Shown piece by piece: positions 21,714 to 30,963 of a DNA stretch of 64,000 nucleotides (positions are counted from its first letter, which is position 1; each line of letters starts with the position of its first letter). The stretch is from Gordius sp. MW1 (lineage: Eukaryota; Nematomorpha; Gordioida; Gordea; Gordiidae). Where the stretch lies: positions 14,818,168 to 14,882,167 of the forward strand of contig OZ038531.1 of assembly GCA_964036665.1 (NCBI GenBank), given 5' to 3'. A model generated the notes under the pieces. It saw only the letters and a program-made list of their open reading frames with translations, was not told the DNA's origin and searched no databases. The translations under genes and the position numbers were made by a program.

Positions 21714-22547
21714 AGCTTGGGGAATTTGAATGTCACACCCGAGACCGTTCAACCTCAAAGTACGAGACAAAAGGATTGGGATTCTGGACTCGTATCGCGC
21801 TCCGTTGATTACCTTTTATCGAGCAGCGACGATAGCCAGCATTACAACCTTAGGTCCCTCGCTTTTGATGGTTCCGGTCACGAGTGGCTTGAAGCCTATC
21901 CCAGCAAACTTTTGGGAATGCTGCTTGAAGACTTTGAGCTATCATTTTTCATAGCTTTAAGGTTGGGGATCAGCTACAGCAGAGAATTCAATTGTCGAAA
22001 CTGTTTTTCCACTGTAGACGAATATGCTAGGCACCCTCTACACTGCCTAGCAAACAAATATAAATATGTTAGGCACACTGAAGCGAATTTATTAATTCAA
22101 GCTGCCCTCAAAAAGGCAAAAATCCCCTCAATTCTTGAGCCGTCAGATCCCTCTCTCGAGGGTAGGATGCGCCCTGACGGCTCTTCTCTAGTCCCTTGGC
22201 AAAATGGCCTATCCCTCAAATGGGATTTTACTTGTATTGACCTATTTGCCCCTTCCCATTTTAATTACGACCCTATCGCTACAGCAGAAGGGCGTAAAAC
22301 TACCAAGTACTCTGCCCTTTTGGCATCCAATATTTTTATCCCTGTCGTTGCTTCGTGCTCCGGTTCCTTCGGTAAACAGGCAATGGGGTTTTTTAAAGAA
22401 GTCGGAAAACGCTCACCGAAATCTAAAATTTCTGCATTCTTTTTACTCAGGCAACAACTAGGGATTCTTGTTGTACGATACAACTTTAAATCATTCGCCG
22501 ACTCATGGCCCGTTTTAGAAGATAATGATATAGATCTTTGTATTTAA
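21714..22547 (+). CDS. C-terminal zinc knuckle and restriction-like endonuclease of copy A
   Basis: 277 codons in frame with the RT after UAG. It contains GSGHEWLEAYPSKLLGMLL, CRNCFSTVDEYARHPLHC (CxxC...H...C), RHTEANLLIQAALKKAKI, then RPDGSSLVPWQNG and LKWDFTCIDLFAPSHF. The RPD followed 15 residues later by D fits the R2-type endonuclease pattern (R/K-P-D, X12-15, D/E). The copy at 55029-55930 has the same domains. It probably nicks the target DNA to prime reverse transcription. It is open to its own stop at 22547. Confidence 0.75.
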   Translation, partial: SLGNLNVTPETVQPQSTRQKDWDSGLVSRSVDYLLSSSDDSQHYNLRSLAFDGSGHEWLEAYPSKLLGMLLEDFELSFFIALRLGISYSREFNCRNCFSTVDEYARHPLHCLANKYKYVRHTEANLLIQAALKKAKIPSILEPSDPSLEGRMRPDGSSLVPWQNGLSLKWDFTCIDLFAPSHFNYDPIATAEGRKTTKYSALLASNIFIPVVASCSGSFGKQAMGFFKEVGKRSPKSKISAFFLLRQQLGILVVRYNFKSFADSWPVLEDNDIDLCI

Positions 22548-22605
22548 CCAATATGTCTTTCTTTATTTATATACTTCGCTTATTTATGTAACCTTGTTTC
22601 GTGAA

Positions 22606-22620
22606 AATAAACTTTTTAAC

Positions 22621-22683
<63 letters not shown>
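22606..22683 (+). terminator. Polyadenylation signal and poly(A) tail
   Basis: AATAAA at 22606, about 10 bases before a 62-base A tract (22622-22683). This is the 3' end of the retroelement transcript. The tract length may be affected by sequencing. Confidence 0.9.
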
Positions 22684-22685
<2 letters not shown>

Positions 22686-23879
22686 AGTTAATTGCACTGG
22701 GCCTGCGAGTTTTAGAGCATGGGCCGAAAAGCATAATAAAAATTTTAGGTTGGAAGAGGGCCTTTTATTTAGCTGTCTTGCATACATGCGCCGGTATAGT
22801 GAGAGAAGGAAACAAAATTGTTAGTGCAGGTTATATTCATCTAAGAGAAAGGCCTTTGTGCTAGGAGACATATTTAAGTTGTCAGGTATCATTCTTTCTG
22901 CTAAAAAAGGGTCTCCGAGCTCTAAAACCATCGGTACTTTAATTCCTCTAAGGGCGGCCTGGATGAGGAAATTTCTTTACGCCTTTTAATTTTTTATTCA
23001 AGAGGCAATTTGAGGGCTGCTCTGCGCACAGATTCGGCAATTAAGAACATATGCGATAGGGGAATTCTTTGGTATAAAGTATTCCGTCTCATGGCTACAG
23101 CCACACCATAGGTAAACCTGCGGCATCGCAGCTCTATGAAAGTTTATAACGGAGCTGGATACGATGTCAGCTTCCCAACCCTTCTATTTCAAGGCTATTG
23201 TAAATGGCGTTCTTGGATTGACATTATCGGACCCTCTGGATTGCTTTTTGCTTGGTGCTGTTAGCCTGTCGTAATTCATGTATATTTACAAGAAAATATA
23301 AAGGTGCCAATAAGATTGTGGCAACTTATGGGGCTTGCAATCAGCAACTGATAAATTCAAGGTTGCATTGAGTTTCTAAAGAGGATCATAAACTATCTTA
23401 ATTATAGATCAGGTAGCACGATTGTAGCTGAGGAACGATTACAGTGATGAGGAATCTCAAACTATTTTTATCATTATAAAAGGCATGATATTTAAGGTTT
23501 CAAGTGATTTAATTTTTGAATAAAGGACTATAGCCAAGGTATAAAACTTTTTTAAGTGATTTGGGCACCTGAAGCCGAGGCGCGTAAAATTTATTTTAGG
23601 TTTTAAGAAGGTTTTAAAATGTAATAATTGTGTCCGAGCTTAATTTAGCACTTGAAGAAGTTTGATCAAAGGTTTAAAGCAGTCCAAATTAACTGTATTG
23701 CTTTGAAAATTCTTGTGGATGGCCACATGAGGTGGCATTATCTCTATACCTAACATTTAGTGTTTGAAAGCATTTAGATGCTGATGGATTAGGTTTTTAT
23801 CCCTAGGCAAAACGTGAGTTGACCTTTGAGGCACATTGAAGTATAAAAAAGTACACAAATTCACATACCCTCAAATAGT
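22684..23879. other. Unrecognised segment, partly open
   Basis: Just after the A tract an open frame reads LGLRVLEHGPKSIIKILGW, HTCAGIVREGNKIVSAGYIH, LRERPLC; the next frame continues GDIFKLSGIILSAKKGSPSS. Base composition is more even than in the flanks. I do not recognise it; it may be an old coding fragment or a repeat. Beyond about 23000 there is nothing. Confidence 0.3.
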
Positions 23880-24245
23880 AAATTAAAGGGGAGAGTCAAT
23901 GCATGGACTCAAGAAGCTAAATGGCGAAATTTAATTGATGTAATATGTAACAATAAGTTGCAAATACGGTTGAACAGCAAACTTACAAATTATCGAATGA
24001 ACGATGCTCCTAGAGTGAAAAATAATATTAAACTTTGGAAGAACATGGAGATGAGAATAATACGCTGAATTTAAGTTACACCAAGCGCAACTGTATAACA
24101 AATTTTTGCCTAAAGACAAAAATGAATATTTGATATATGGGGGATATGATAAAAGAAAATCAGATCCATGGTATGTACACATACCAAAAAGAGGTGCGAA
24201 TGATGTAATCAAATAAATGGGCCGTCCTCGGGTTACGTGGTAAGG
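23880..24245 (+). mobile_element. RTE-like LINE fragment, 3' part
   Basis: GATGTAATATGTAACAATAA and GGTTGAACAGCAAACTTACA match the segment at about 18235-18400 of the family-1 copy, on the plus strand. It is short, decayed and abuts the minus-strand element at 24262. Confidence 0.55.
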
Positions 24246-24265
24246 GCATGTGGACATTTTTTCCC

Positions 24266-25140
24266 CTATAGCAGTTTGTCACATTTAGTGGTCAGCTCCT
24301 TCAAGTAGGTTGTCCATGTATTCCTGAACTTACACCAGCTTCGCTTTAGCTCGTACCTTCTCAAGTCCGTATCTATTTTACGTTTCCATATCAATTTAGG
24401 CCACCGTCTCTTTCGCTTACCTTCGACTTGCACTTTCTCGATACGATTTGCCAGGTGACTTTCCTCCCGTCTCTCCAAATGGCTATACCATCCCAATCTT
24501 CTTACCACCAACTTTCTCTGAATCGGAACTACATTTATATCCCTTCCCTTATATCTTACTTCCTCATATGGTCCTTTTTGCTTATTCCTAAGACCCATCT
24601 TAACATTCGCATATCCATTGTAGCCAAGCTTTGCTCTTCTTTTGCCTTAATTGCCCAGGTTTCCGCTTTATATACGTGGCTAGAATAACGGTGTTATATA
24701 ACCGTAGTTTCAATTTGAATGGTATATGTTTGTCACATAGGACACCACTCAACTCCCTGAATTGCCAGCCTGCGTTTATTCTTGCCTTAATTTCGTTTTC
24801 CACATCCTCATCACATTGTGCCCTAGAACCAAGATATTTGAATTCCTTCCTACTGCTTAGACACCAATCATCGATTTGCAGATGCGTTTCTTTGTATTCA
24901 TTCCCCAGCTCCAAGCATACATATTTAGTTTTATCTCGGTTGACCCTAAGGCCTTTCAAATTCGCTCCATCCACACTTTTGCCTGCTCTGCTAATTTTAC
25001 GTTTGAGCCTGCGCACAGCACTATATCATCCGCAAAGAGCATTGTCCAAGGTAATTCGTGTTTCAGGTCCTTCGTTATCAAGAGCAATGGACTTAGGGCC
25101 GATCCTTGATTCACACCGACATTTAGACTGAATCCCTTTG
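24266..25140 (-). pseudogene. RTE family 2 RT end and C-terminal domain
   Basis: Pieces: GVNQGSALSPLLLITKDLKH and LFADDIVLCAGS (motifs B and C) near 25020-25130; LKGLRVNRDKTKYVCLELGN and FKYLGSRAQCDEDVENEIK (24600-25016); then RRLGWYSHLERREESHLANR and KRKRRWPKLIW (24266-24598). The last block is the typical RTE C-terminus. The two main frames are open but separated by a shift. Confidence 0.8.
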
Positions 25141-25518
25141 ATGTACCACTGGATGTCCGAACTTTAGTTTTTACGTTTCTATACCTTTATTAACATTATA
25201 TAAGCGTCGGGTACACCATTGAAATTTTTGTTTTTCCTTATATAATTCCATAAGTCGCCTAAGACCATGCATTGCATCTGAAGTTGACTCAGGCATGAAC
25301 CCAAATTGCCGTTCATCTATTGAGATTATTTTTTGGAGTCTCTATAACCTTTTCCCACACCTTCATTACGTGACTTTTTAACTTTATCCCCCGATAGTTG
25401 TTGTTTTCTTGTACATCTCCCTTCATTTTATAGATGATTGGTATAATATAGCTCTCCCTCCACTCATTAGGTATCATATCACTTGCAAGATTTTGTTAAA
25501 TAGCTTTGCAAGTAAATG

Positions 25519-25689
25519 CATGGGCCTAGACAGAGGGGGGCAGCGGCCCCCCCTGCCCCCTAAATTACGAGAGAGAAAAAAATTCATGCAAAAACCCTTA
25601 AAAATTATAAAAAATTATGTTAGCCCCTCCCTAATTGAATTTTAAACGTTTTGCCCCCCCCCCTAATCGAAAACCTGGCAACGCCCATA
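25519..25689. mobile_element. 171-bp hAT MITE (CATGGGC tips), C-rich
   Basis: It begins CATGGGCCTAGACAG and ends GGCAACGCCCATA. The exact 8-bp target duplication AGTAAATG occurs at 25511-25518 and 25690-25697. It has C/G runs near both ends. Same family as 58204-58381 and 62161-62291. Confidence 0.88.
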
Positions 25690-25882
25690 AGTAAATGTAC
25701 ACCTAAGGGTCCTAGCATTTTGAAACCTTCCATAGGTATATTATCACGTCCCACCGCTCTACCCATGGTCATTTTTTAAGCACCTGGTCAACCTTTGGAT
25801 CATATTCATAGTTCTTGATTTCGCAGTGGTCCGAAAACCCATTTTCATTTATAAAGTTAGTTTCCAATAATGGTAGTTTAGG

Positions 25883-25991
25883 ATTGATAAAATGCGAGGG
25901 TGGAAATGGGTTTAGATATTTCGGTCGTCCAGCGACCATTATCAATTAAAAAAAAAAAAAAAAAAAAAAAAAAGGAGAAAAAAAAAAAAAA
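25883..25991 (-). repeat. Penelope 3' inverted terminal repeat with A tract
   Basis: 65 bp inverted relative to 28875-28939, with an A-rich tract containing one GGAG. Contains a GGTCG/CGACC stem next to GAAA on the element strand. Confidence 0.88.
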
Positions 25992-26343
25992 GGTAACTTA
26001 CAAGTGATGTGAATTACCAATGAACGAGAAGGTGTCGACAAGTTTTAATTTATAAACAAAAATAATGAAAACTAGTTGAAATAGGAGGGTGAATAATAGC
26101 GAACACCGGTTGGAACAAGAGAGTTAACACTTATTGAAATAGTGGGATAAACAAATTTAAGATAAAGATGGGGTAAACAACTTTAAGATAAAGGATAAGG
26201 TAAAATACAAAAGGGGATTATAAAAATGAAGCAATAGCAACTATAAGAATAGTGTAAAGGATGGCAATTACAAAATAAGGCGGTTACGAAACAATAGGGG
26301 AAAGACAAAAGGGTAATAGGGTGTGTATAGTGATAACAGGTAG

Positions 26344-28833
26344 TTATAGAGGAAGGTGTGGGTGTATGTGTTTGTAATTTCTGAATTGTCCTGGTTGATC
26401 ATTGATTTGGGGCTTGAGGCGGTCGATTAGAACGCTTTCGATGAATTTTCTTTCTTTGTTATACTGAGATCGGTAGAGGACAGTCGGGTTGTCCCAGTCG
26501 ATGATATGTTGGTTTTGTAGAGAGTGTTCTGCTACGGCGGAGTGGGTCGCGCATCGTGTCAGCGGGGCTTTGTGTTCTTTAATTCTTTCAGCTAAGGTTC
26601 TCTTTGTTTCTCCCACGTAAAATTGGTTGCAATCGGCGCAGGAGATTTTATATATTAAATTAGAGATATAATTTTTATCGGTTATGTTATTAATAGGTTT
26701 TATGAGTGCAAATAGGTTGGATGATGTTTTCTGAGAAAACTTAAAATTATCTATATTATGTTTGTGAAAAATTTTCTTTAATTCCTTGAGGAAATTATTA
26801 TTAAGACTTCGGTGGAAAGGTATGGATATATAATGGTTTATTTTAGATTTTATTATTGTGGGGGGATTCGCTCCTGATATTAATTTATTTTTAATGTTTG
26901 TCAGCAGGTCGAGTGGGTAGTTGAGGTCTAAAAATCTTTGTGTTATCTTGTCAACTTCAACAATCCTATCACACTCTCGAGAGCAATGAGATATTGCTCT
27001 TTTAATCATCATTCTAAATGTGTTTATTTTAAATGAAGAGGGGGAATGGCTGTGCCATGGTATATACTGATAGGAATCAGTAGGTTTATGGTAAACTGTT
27101 GTGATGATCTCTTTATTTAAATTATGAAGGGTTAAATCTAGAAATGGTAACTGATTATTTGATTCTATTTCAACTGTAAAAATAATGTTTTTATGGAATG
27201 AATTTAATGTTTTTAAAAAATCATCTAAGTCATTAGTTAGGTTATGAGGCCAAATACATAAAATGTCATCAACATATCTGGCATAAAAAGGAGGGAATAA
27301 TTTAGAGGATTGTATGTAGGATTCTAATTCGTTGAGAAAAATGTTGGCAATTAGGGGTGCGAGGGGGTTGCCCATAGCAGTGCCATCAATTTGGTCATAA
27401 TTTATATTATTAAACTGAAAGTTATTTGTTGTGCAAAAATTTAATAGCTCTTTAAATACTGATTTAGTGAAAGGAGGTTGTTCAAGTCTATCATAGATTT
27501 TTACACAATAATTTTTAGCAGAATCTAAAGGAATATTGGTAAATAATGACTGAATATCAAAGCTTACAAGTGAAAATGAAGTCGGTAAACTACAGTGTTT
27601 TAATCGATTAATTAGATCTAAAGAGTTTTTTAAAATTAATGGTGAAGATACATGTGGTTGCAATATTGATATAAGGTGCTGGCTTAGATTAAAATTGTAG
27701 GAGTTATAAGATGACACAATTGGTCTTAATGGAATTAAAGGTTTATGAATTTTGGGTAACCCATAAATTAGAGGAGTGCGAGATGTGGACGGTCTTAACT
27801 TCCAGTATAAGGAGGTGCTGATTTGATTATCTTTTGAAAGATTTAATAAGAAGGTTTGTAACTTTTTTTCACGGGCATTAGTAGGGTTTCTTTTCAATTC
27901 CTTAAATAAAGTATTGTCTTTTAAAATATCAAACATTTTTTTGTTATAATCATCTGTGTTCAGAACTACTAGTTGACCACCTTTGTCTGATTTACAAATT
28001 CTTATATTAACATTGGATTTCAATGACTTAACAACTGAAAAAACTTTCTTATCTTTAATTAATTTCGATTTGTTAACTTTCAAAGGGCAGTCATTATTTA
28101 AGGTGTTAGATAAAAAAGATTCTAATGAGTTTCTTAAATGTAAATTGTCTGGATGTTGTTTTTCTATAGTGGTTAGAATGTTATTAAAGCTGTTCAATGT
28201 AGGTAGTAATTTGAGTTTATTGTTGTCAAGACAGAATTTAGGTCCAAGATTAAGCAAATTGATTTGAGATAGATTAAAGTTAGTGCTTGACAAATTTAAA
28301 AATGCTGGTTTATTGTTGTTATATGCTTTAGGTTTATTTTCTATTGATACCGAGGGTTTCTTGATGGGAAGGGAAGAAAAAGTTTTCTGTTTAACTAAAT
28401 TATCTAACTTTTTTAAAATTGTTTGAGCTGGATAAAACATTTTATTGTAGGCTAAAATGTTTGCGTACTTTATAAAAACATTATAAAAGTCTTTTTTATT
28501 AGTAAATAGTAAATTTTGAAGATCAAAGAGTTTATAAGAAAGAGTGAGTTTGCTAAAATAAAGGTTAGTAATTTCGCATTTAATCAAATCATTCTTAAAA
28601 TTGAAAATTACTTTAGAGTTAAAAATGTTATTAGGCATTTTTATATTATCAATAAATGAAGGTATAATATTTAGATTAAGACAGGTTTTAAGAAAAATAA
28701 TTTTATTATGCAAAGTATAGAATTTTAGTAAAAATTTAATAAAGTCAAAGTATAATTTCTTACTTTTACCACAAGTATATTGAATGTATTTATGTACTAT
28801 CAATCCATTATAATTTATAAAGTTAGTTTCCAA
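26344..28833 (-). CDS. Penelope-like reverse transcriptase with GIY-YIG endonuclease
   Basis: 829 codons, open to the end. RT motifs: YGLPKIHKP (about 353), LVSFDIQSLFTNIPL (motif A), IDGTAMGNPLAPLIANIFL (motif B), FYARYVDDILCIW (motif C, about 521) and LPFLDLTL. The C-terminus has CADCNQFYVGETKRTLAERI then KEH (about 735-755), the CxxC plus GIY-YIG nuclease of Penelope elements. The frame opens at TTG; the first ATG is about 66 codons in, so the true start is unclear. Role: target cleavage and reverse transcription of its own RNA. Possibly still functional. Confidence 0.92.
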   Translation of the reverse strand: METNFINYNGLIVHKYIQYTCGKSKKLYFDFIKFLLKFYTLHNKIIFLKTCLNLNIIPSFIDNIKMPNNIFNSKVIFNFKNDLIKCEITNLYFSKLTLSYKLFDLQNLLFTNKKDFYNVFIKYANILAYNKMFYPAQTILKKLDNLVKQKTFSSLPIKKPSVSIENKPKAYNNNKPAFLNLSSTNFNLSQINLLNLGPKFCLDNNKLKLLPTLNSFNNILTTIEKQHPDNLHLRNSLESFLSNTLNNDCPLKVNKSKLIKDKKVFSVVKSLKSNVNIRICKSDKGGQLVVLNTDDYNKKMFDILKDNTLFKELKRNPTNAREKKLQTFLLNLSKDNQISTSLYWKLRPSTSRTPLIYGLPKIHKPLIPLRPIVSSYNSYNFNLSQHLISILQPHVSSPLILKNSLDLINRLKHCSLPTSFSLVSFDIQSLFTNIPLDSAKNYCVKIYDRLEQPPFTKSVFKELLNFCTTNNFQFNNINYDQIDGTAMGNPLAPLIANIFLNELESYIQSSKLFPPFYARYVDDILCIWPHNLTNDLDDFLKTLNSFHKNIIFTVEIESNNQLPFLDLTLHNLNKEIITTVYHKPTDSYQYIPWHSHSPSSFKINTFRMMIKRAISHCSRECDRIVEVDKITQRFLDLNYPLDLLTNIKNKLISGANPPTIIKSKINHYISIPFHRSLNNNFLKELKKIFHKHNIDNFKFSQKTSSNLFALIKPINNITDKNYISNLIYKISCADCNQFYVGETKRTLAERIKEHKAPLTRCATHSAVAEHSLQNQHIIDWDNPTVLYRSQYNKERKFIESVLIDRLKPQINDQPGQFRNYKHIHPHLPL

Positions 28834-28834
28834 T

Positions 28835-28939
28835 TTTTTTTTTTTTTCTCCTTTTTTTTTTTTTTTTTTTTTTTAATTGATAATGGTCGCTGGACGACCG
28901 AAATATCTAAACCCATTTCCACCCTCGCATTTTATCAAT
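28835..28939 (-). repeat. Penelope 5' inverted terminal repeat with T tract
   Basis: Mirror of the left terminus, including the CTCC interruption of the T tract (near 28850). The start of the element transcript is expected here. Confidence 0.88.
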
Positions 28940-28950
28940 CCATTTTCATT

Positions 28951-29662
28951 GTTTAATAATTCTTTATAAATTCTTCCCAACGATCTATGATTTGATGGTC
29001 CAGAGTTAGAGTGATGCCTCTTGCTCTTTATGATTTTACGTTTACCACATCCTTTAAGTTCCTTGCCCTGGTCTGTGCGATTTTGTAGATCATTCTTTCC
29101 CCTTCATTACTAGTTAACTTGGCATTCAAATTCTCGTATACCTCTGTTTTAGCCTTAGCTCACAACGATTTGCCTCATTTTTAGCTTTCACATATGCCAA
29201 TCCTATTTGTTCATTTCTGTTACCTGACCATAATTTGTAAAGCTTTCTTTTCAACTTGACTAGGCGTTGCACGTCTTCTTTCCACCACCATCTCCTTATC
29301 TTTTTGCATACCTGGTTTACCTTGTCCTAGAACACATCTCGCTGCTAATCGTACCGTATTAGCTATGTTATTCCACATATCGCTAACATTCTGCTGATCA
29401 TCTATATGCAGTCGTTAAATTACTTGATCATTGTAAATATCTTTCAATTTTGACAGCCGGAACCATTTAATTTTCCCATTTAATTTCTTCGGCTTTTGTG
29501 TTTTCGCTTTGGAGATGGTATCCCCTTGGAGATGGTATAGTCCATCACAACAAGTCTATGCTGGACTGCAATAACCTCACTTGGTATAACTTTACAATCG
29601 CGTACATTCTTTAGTTCTTTTCTTGATATTAAGAGGAAGTCTCTGCTAAGATCAATTCTCAC
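28951..29662 (-). pseudogene. RTE family 2, endonuclease end to RT start
   Basis: LSRDFLLISRKELKNVRDCK and VIPSEVIAVQHRLVVMDY (29480-29662) are the end of the RTE endonuclease. Bases 28951-29470 show linker sequence in mixed frames. It continues on the other side of the Penelope element. Confidence 0.7.
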
Positions 29663-29882
29663 TTTTGTACGTTATTAGGTGATTTACATTCTTTTTGAAG
29701 AAGGTATTTGTCATGGCCAAATCAAATGCCTCGGCCATTTTCAATATTTCGTCGCCTTAATCGTTTATTTCTTCGTATCCATTTTCACCATGGTATCGTT
29801 CAAATCTTTCTGTTTTGCCGACATGACCATTTATATCCGTTCCAATTGTAACTATCGGCTCCAGGTATCAGCAGCGTTTCGT

Positions 29883-30368
29883 CTAATTCTTCCCGAAAGT
29901 CCTCCTTTTCTTCATCTGTGAACCTGTTTGCGGAGCATATCCGGACACTACATTAATCATATGACCCTCTATGCATAATTTTAACATTATGAGTCGCCCA
30001 CTTTTTCTTCGTATCTTAATGACTTTATCTTGCAGATGATAGGCTAGTATGAATGCCACGCCATTTTTATTCGTTTCTTGGGCATTGAAGTAAAGTTTAT
30101 AGCCTTCACCTATCATTCTTGCTTTTGCGCCTTTCCATCTTGTTTCTTGTATACACGCTATATCAGCCCGTCGCTTGCTGAGGGTGTCAGCAACTTCTCG
30201 GCATTTCGCAGTCATCGTTCCAACATTGCTGCCGACACTCAATCTCGTCTTTAGCAAACTTGTTTCTTTAACTACATCCGTTTGCGGAAGATGTAGTGAT
30301 CCTTGTTGACTTTTCACATGCATAGTTATGATAAATTTGAGAATAGATGGACATGGACCTTCGACCAC
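29883..30368 (-). pseudogene. RTE family 2 endonuclease, N-terminal half
   Basis: The open frame includes GSNVGTMTAKCREVADTLSK, RRADIACIQETRWKGAKARM (ETRW motif), NKNGVAFILA and INVVSGYAPQTGSQ. These are APE-type LINE endonuclease motifs. The frame starts further upstream with unrelated residues and stops in the domain. Confidence 0.82.
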
Positions 30369-30370
30369 AA

Positions 30371-30963
30371 TAAAAGAAAATGTTTTCCAAAGCTGTGAAA
30401 CTCATGATAAACAAGAAGAAGATTGATTTTTAATTTGTTTGGACAAATTTTGTTGATGGGTCCTCAAACATATGTATTTCTTAACTTCTTCTGCATCTTT
30501 GATTTCAGCTAAAATTAAAATAGTGAAAGGGATTGTGGTGTTCACCCATATTCTAATTCTTCCCCCCCCCCCATGCATGCTACGATTTAAATTATATGCA
30601 TTTTTATTTTACCCTACGCTCGATCTTAATTGCGTCAGATTTACTTTACACGTAGTCATCAGTGTTACCACTGCGCTAAAAATAGATTGTTTATACCACT
30701 TCGCTTTTTATTTCCATCGCGATCGCATATAGATATTATTATCACCATGATTTAGCAAATATATTTTACATTACCTAACTACGTTGATTATTAATTAATT
30801 CATTATAATTTTGTTTTTCTCTCGTTGTAACCAAATAAATAAATTGAAAAAAGATGTAATATTAAAGGCGAAAGCAAATTCAAAAAAATCCTTTTGAGGA
30901 TTTTCGCGCGCGGATATATTTCTTAGAATTATAATACGTCCATATGGAATATATTAATTGGAA
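30371..30963. other. AT-rich, nothing recognised
   Basis: Includes a C9 run near 30563. No bounded feature recognised. Confidence 0.45.

Larger units (their letters stand above)
19670..22683 (+). mobile_element. RT element with restriction-like endonuclease and poly(A) tail (copy A)
   Basis: It has an N-terminal CxxC...H zinc-finger-like stretch (19688 on, in a shifted frame), a long RT frame, an in-frame UAG, a C-terminal zinc knuckle plus endonuclease, a 3' UTR with AATAAA at 22606, and a 62-base A tract (22622-22683). A genome-encoded A tail after a polyadenylation signal shows reverse transcription of an mRNA. No target duplication was found. A second copy lies at 55029-57815 on the minus strand. 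Confidence 0.82.
25850..28939 (-). mobile_element. Penelope-like element with inverted termini
   Basis: It is flanked by an 11-bp target duplication CCATTTTCATT (25839-25849 and 28940-28950) within the RTE. 65-bp inverted repeats at 25883-25947 and 28875-28939 are each followed internally by an A/T tract of about 40 bases. TTGGAAACTAACTTTATA occurs both inside the 5' terminus (28833) and at the extreme 3' end (25850-25867), as in partial LTRs of Penelope elements. It has one large ORF. It appears recent: the inverted repeats match closely. Confidence 0.9.
24262..30370 (-). mobile_element. RTE-like LINE (family 2), interrupted by a MITE and a Penelope-like element
   Basis: After removing 25519-25689 and 25850-28939, the minus strand carries a near-complete LINE. 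The 5' endonuclease is at 29883-30368 (KRRADIACIQETRWKGAKAR, VVSGYAPQTGSQ) and 29480-29662 (DCKVIPSE, QHRLVVMDY). The RT is at 24870-25500 (NQGSALSPLL, FADDIVL). The C-terminal domain is at 24266-24860. It differs from family 1 along its length but has the same domain order. Many stops: inactive. Confidence 0.82.

Noticed and set aside
22584-22787. Minus-strand ORF with a long Phe run
   Set aside because: The Phe run is the antisense of the poly(A) tail.
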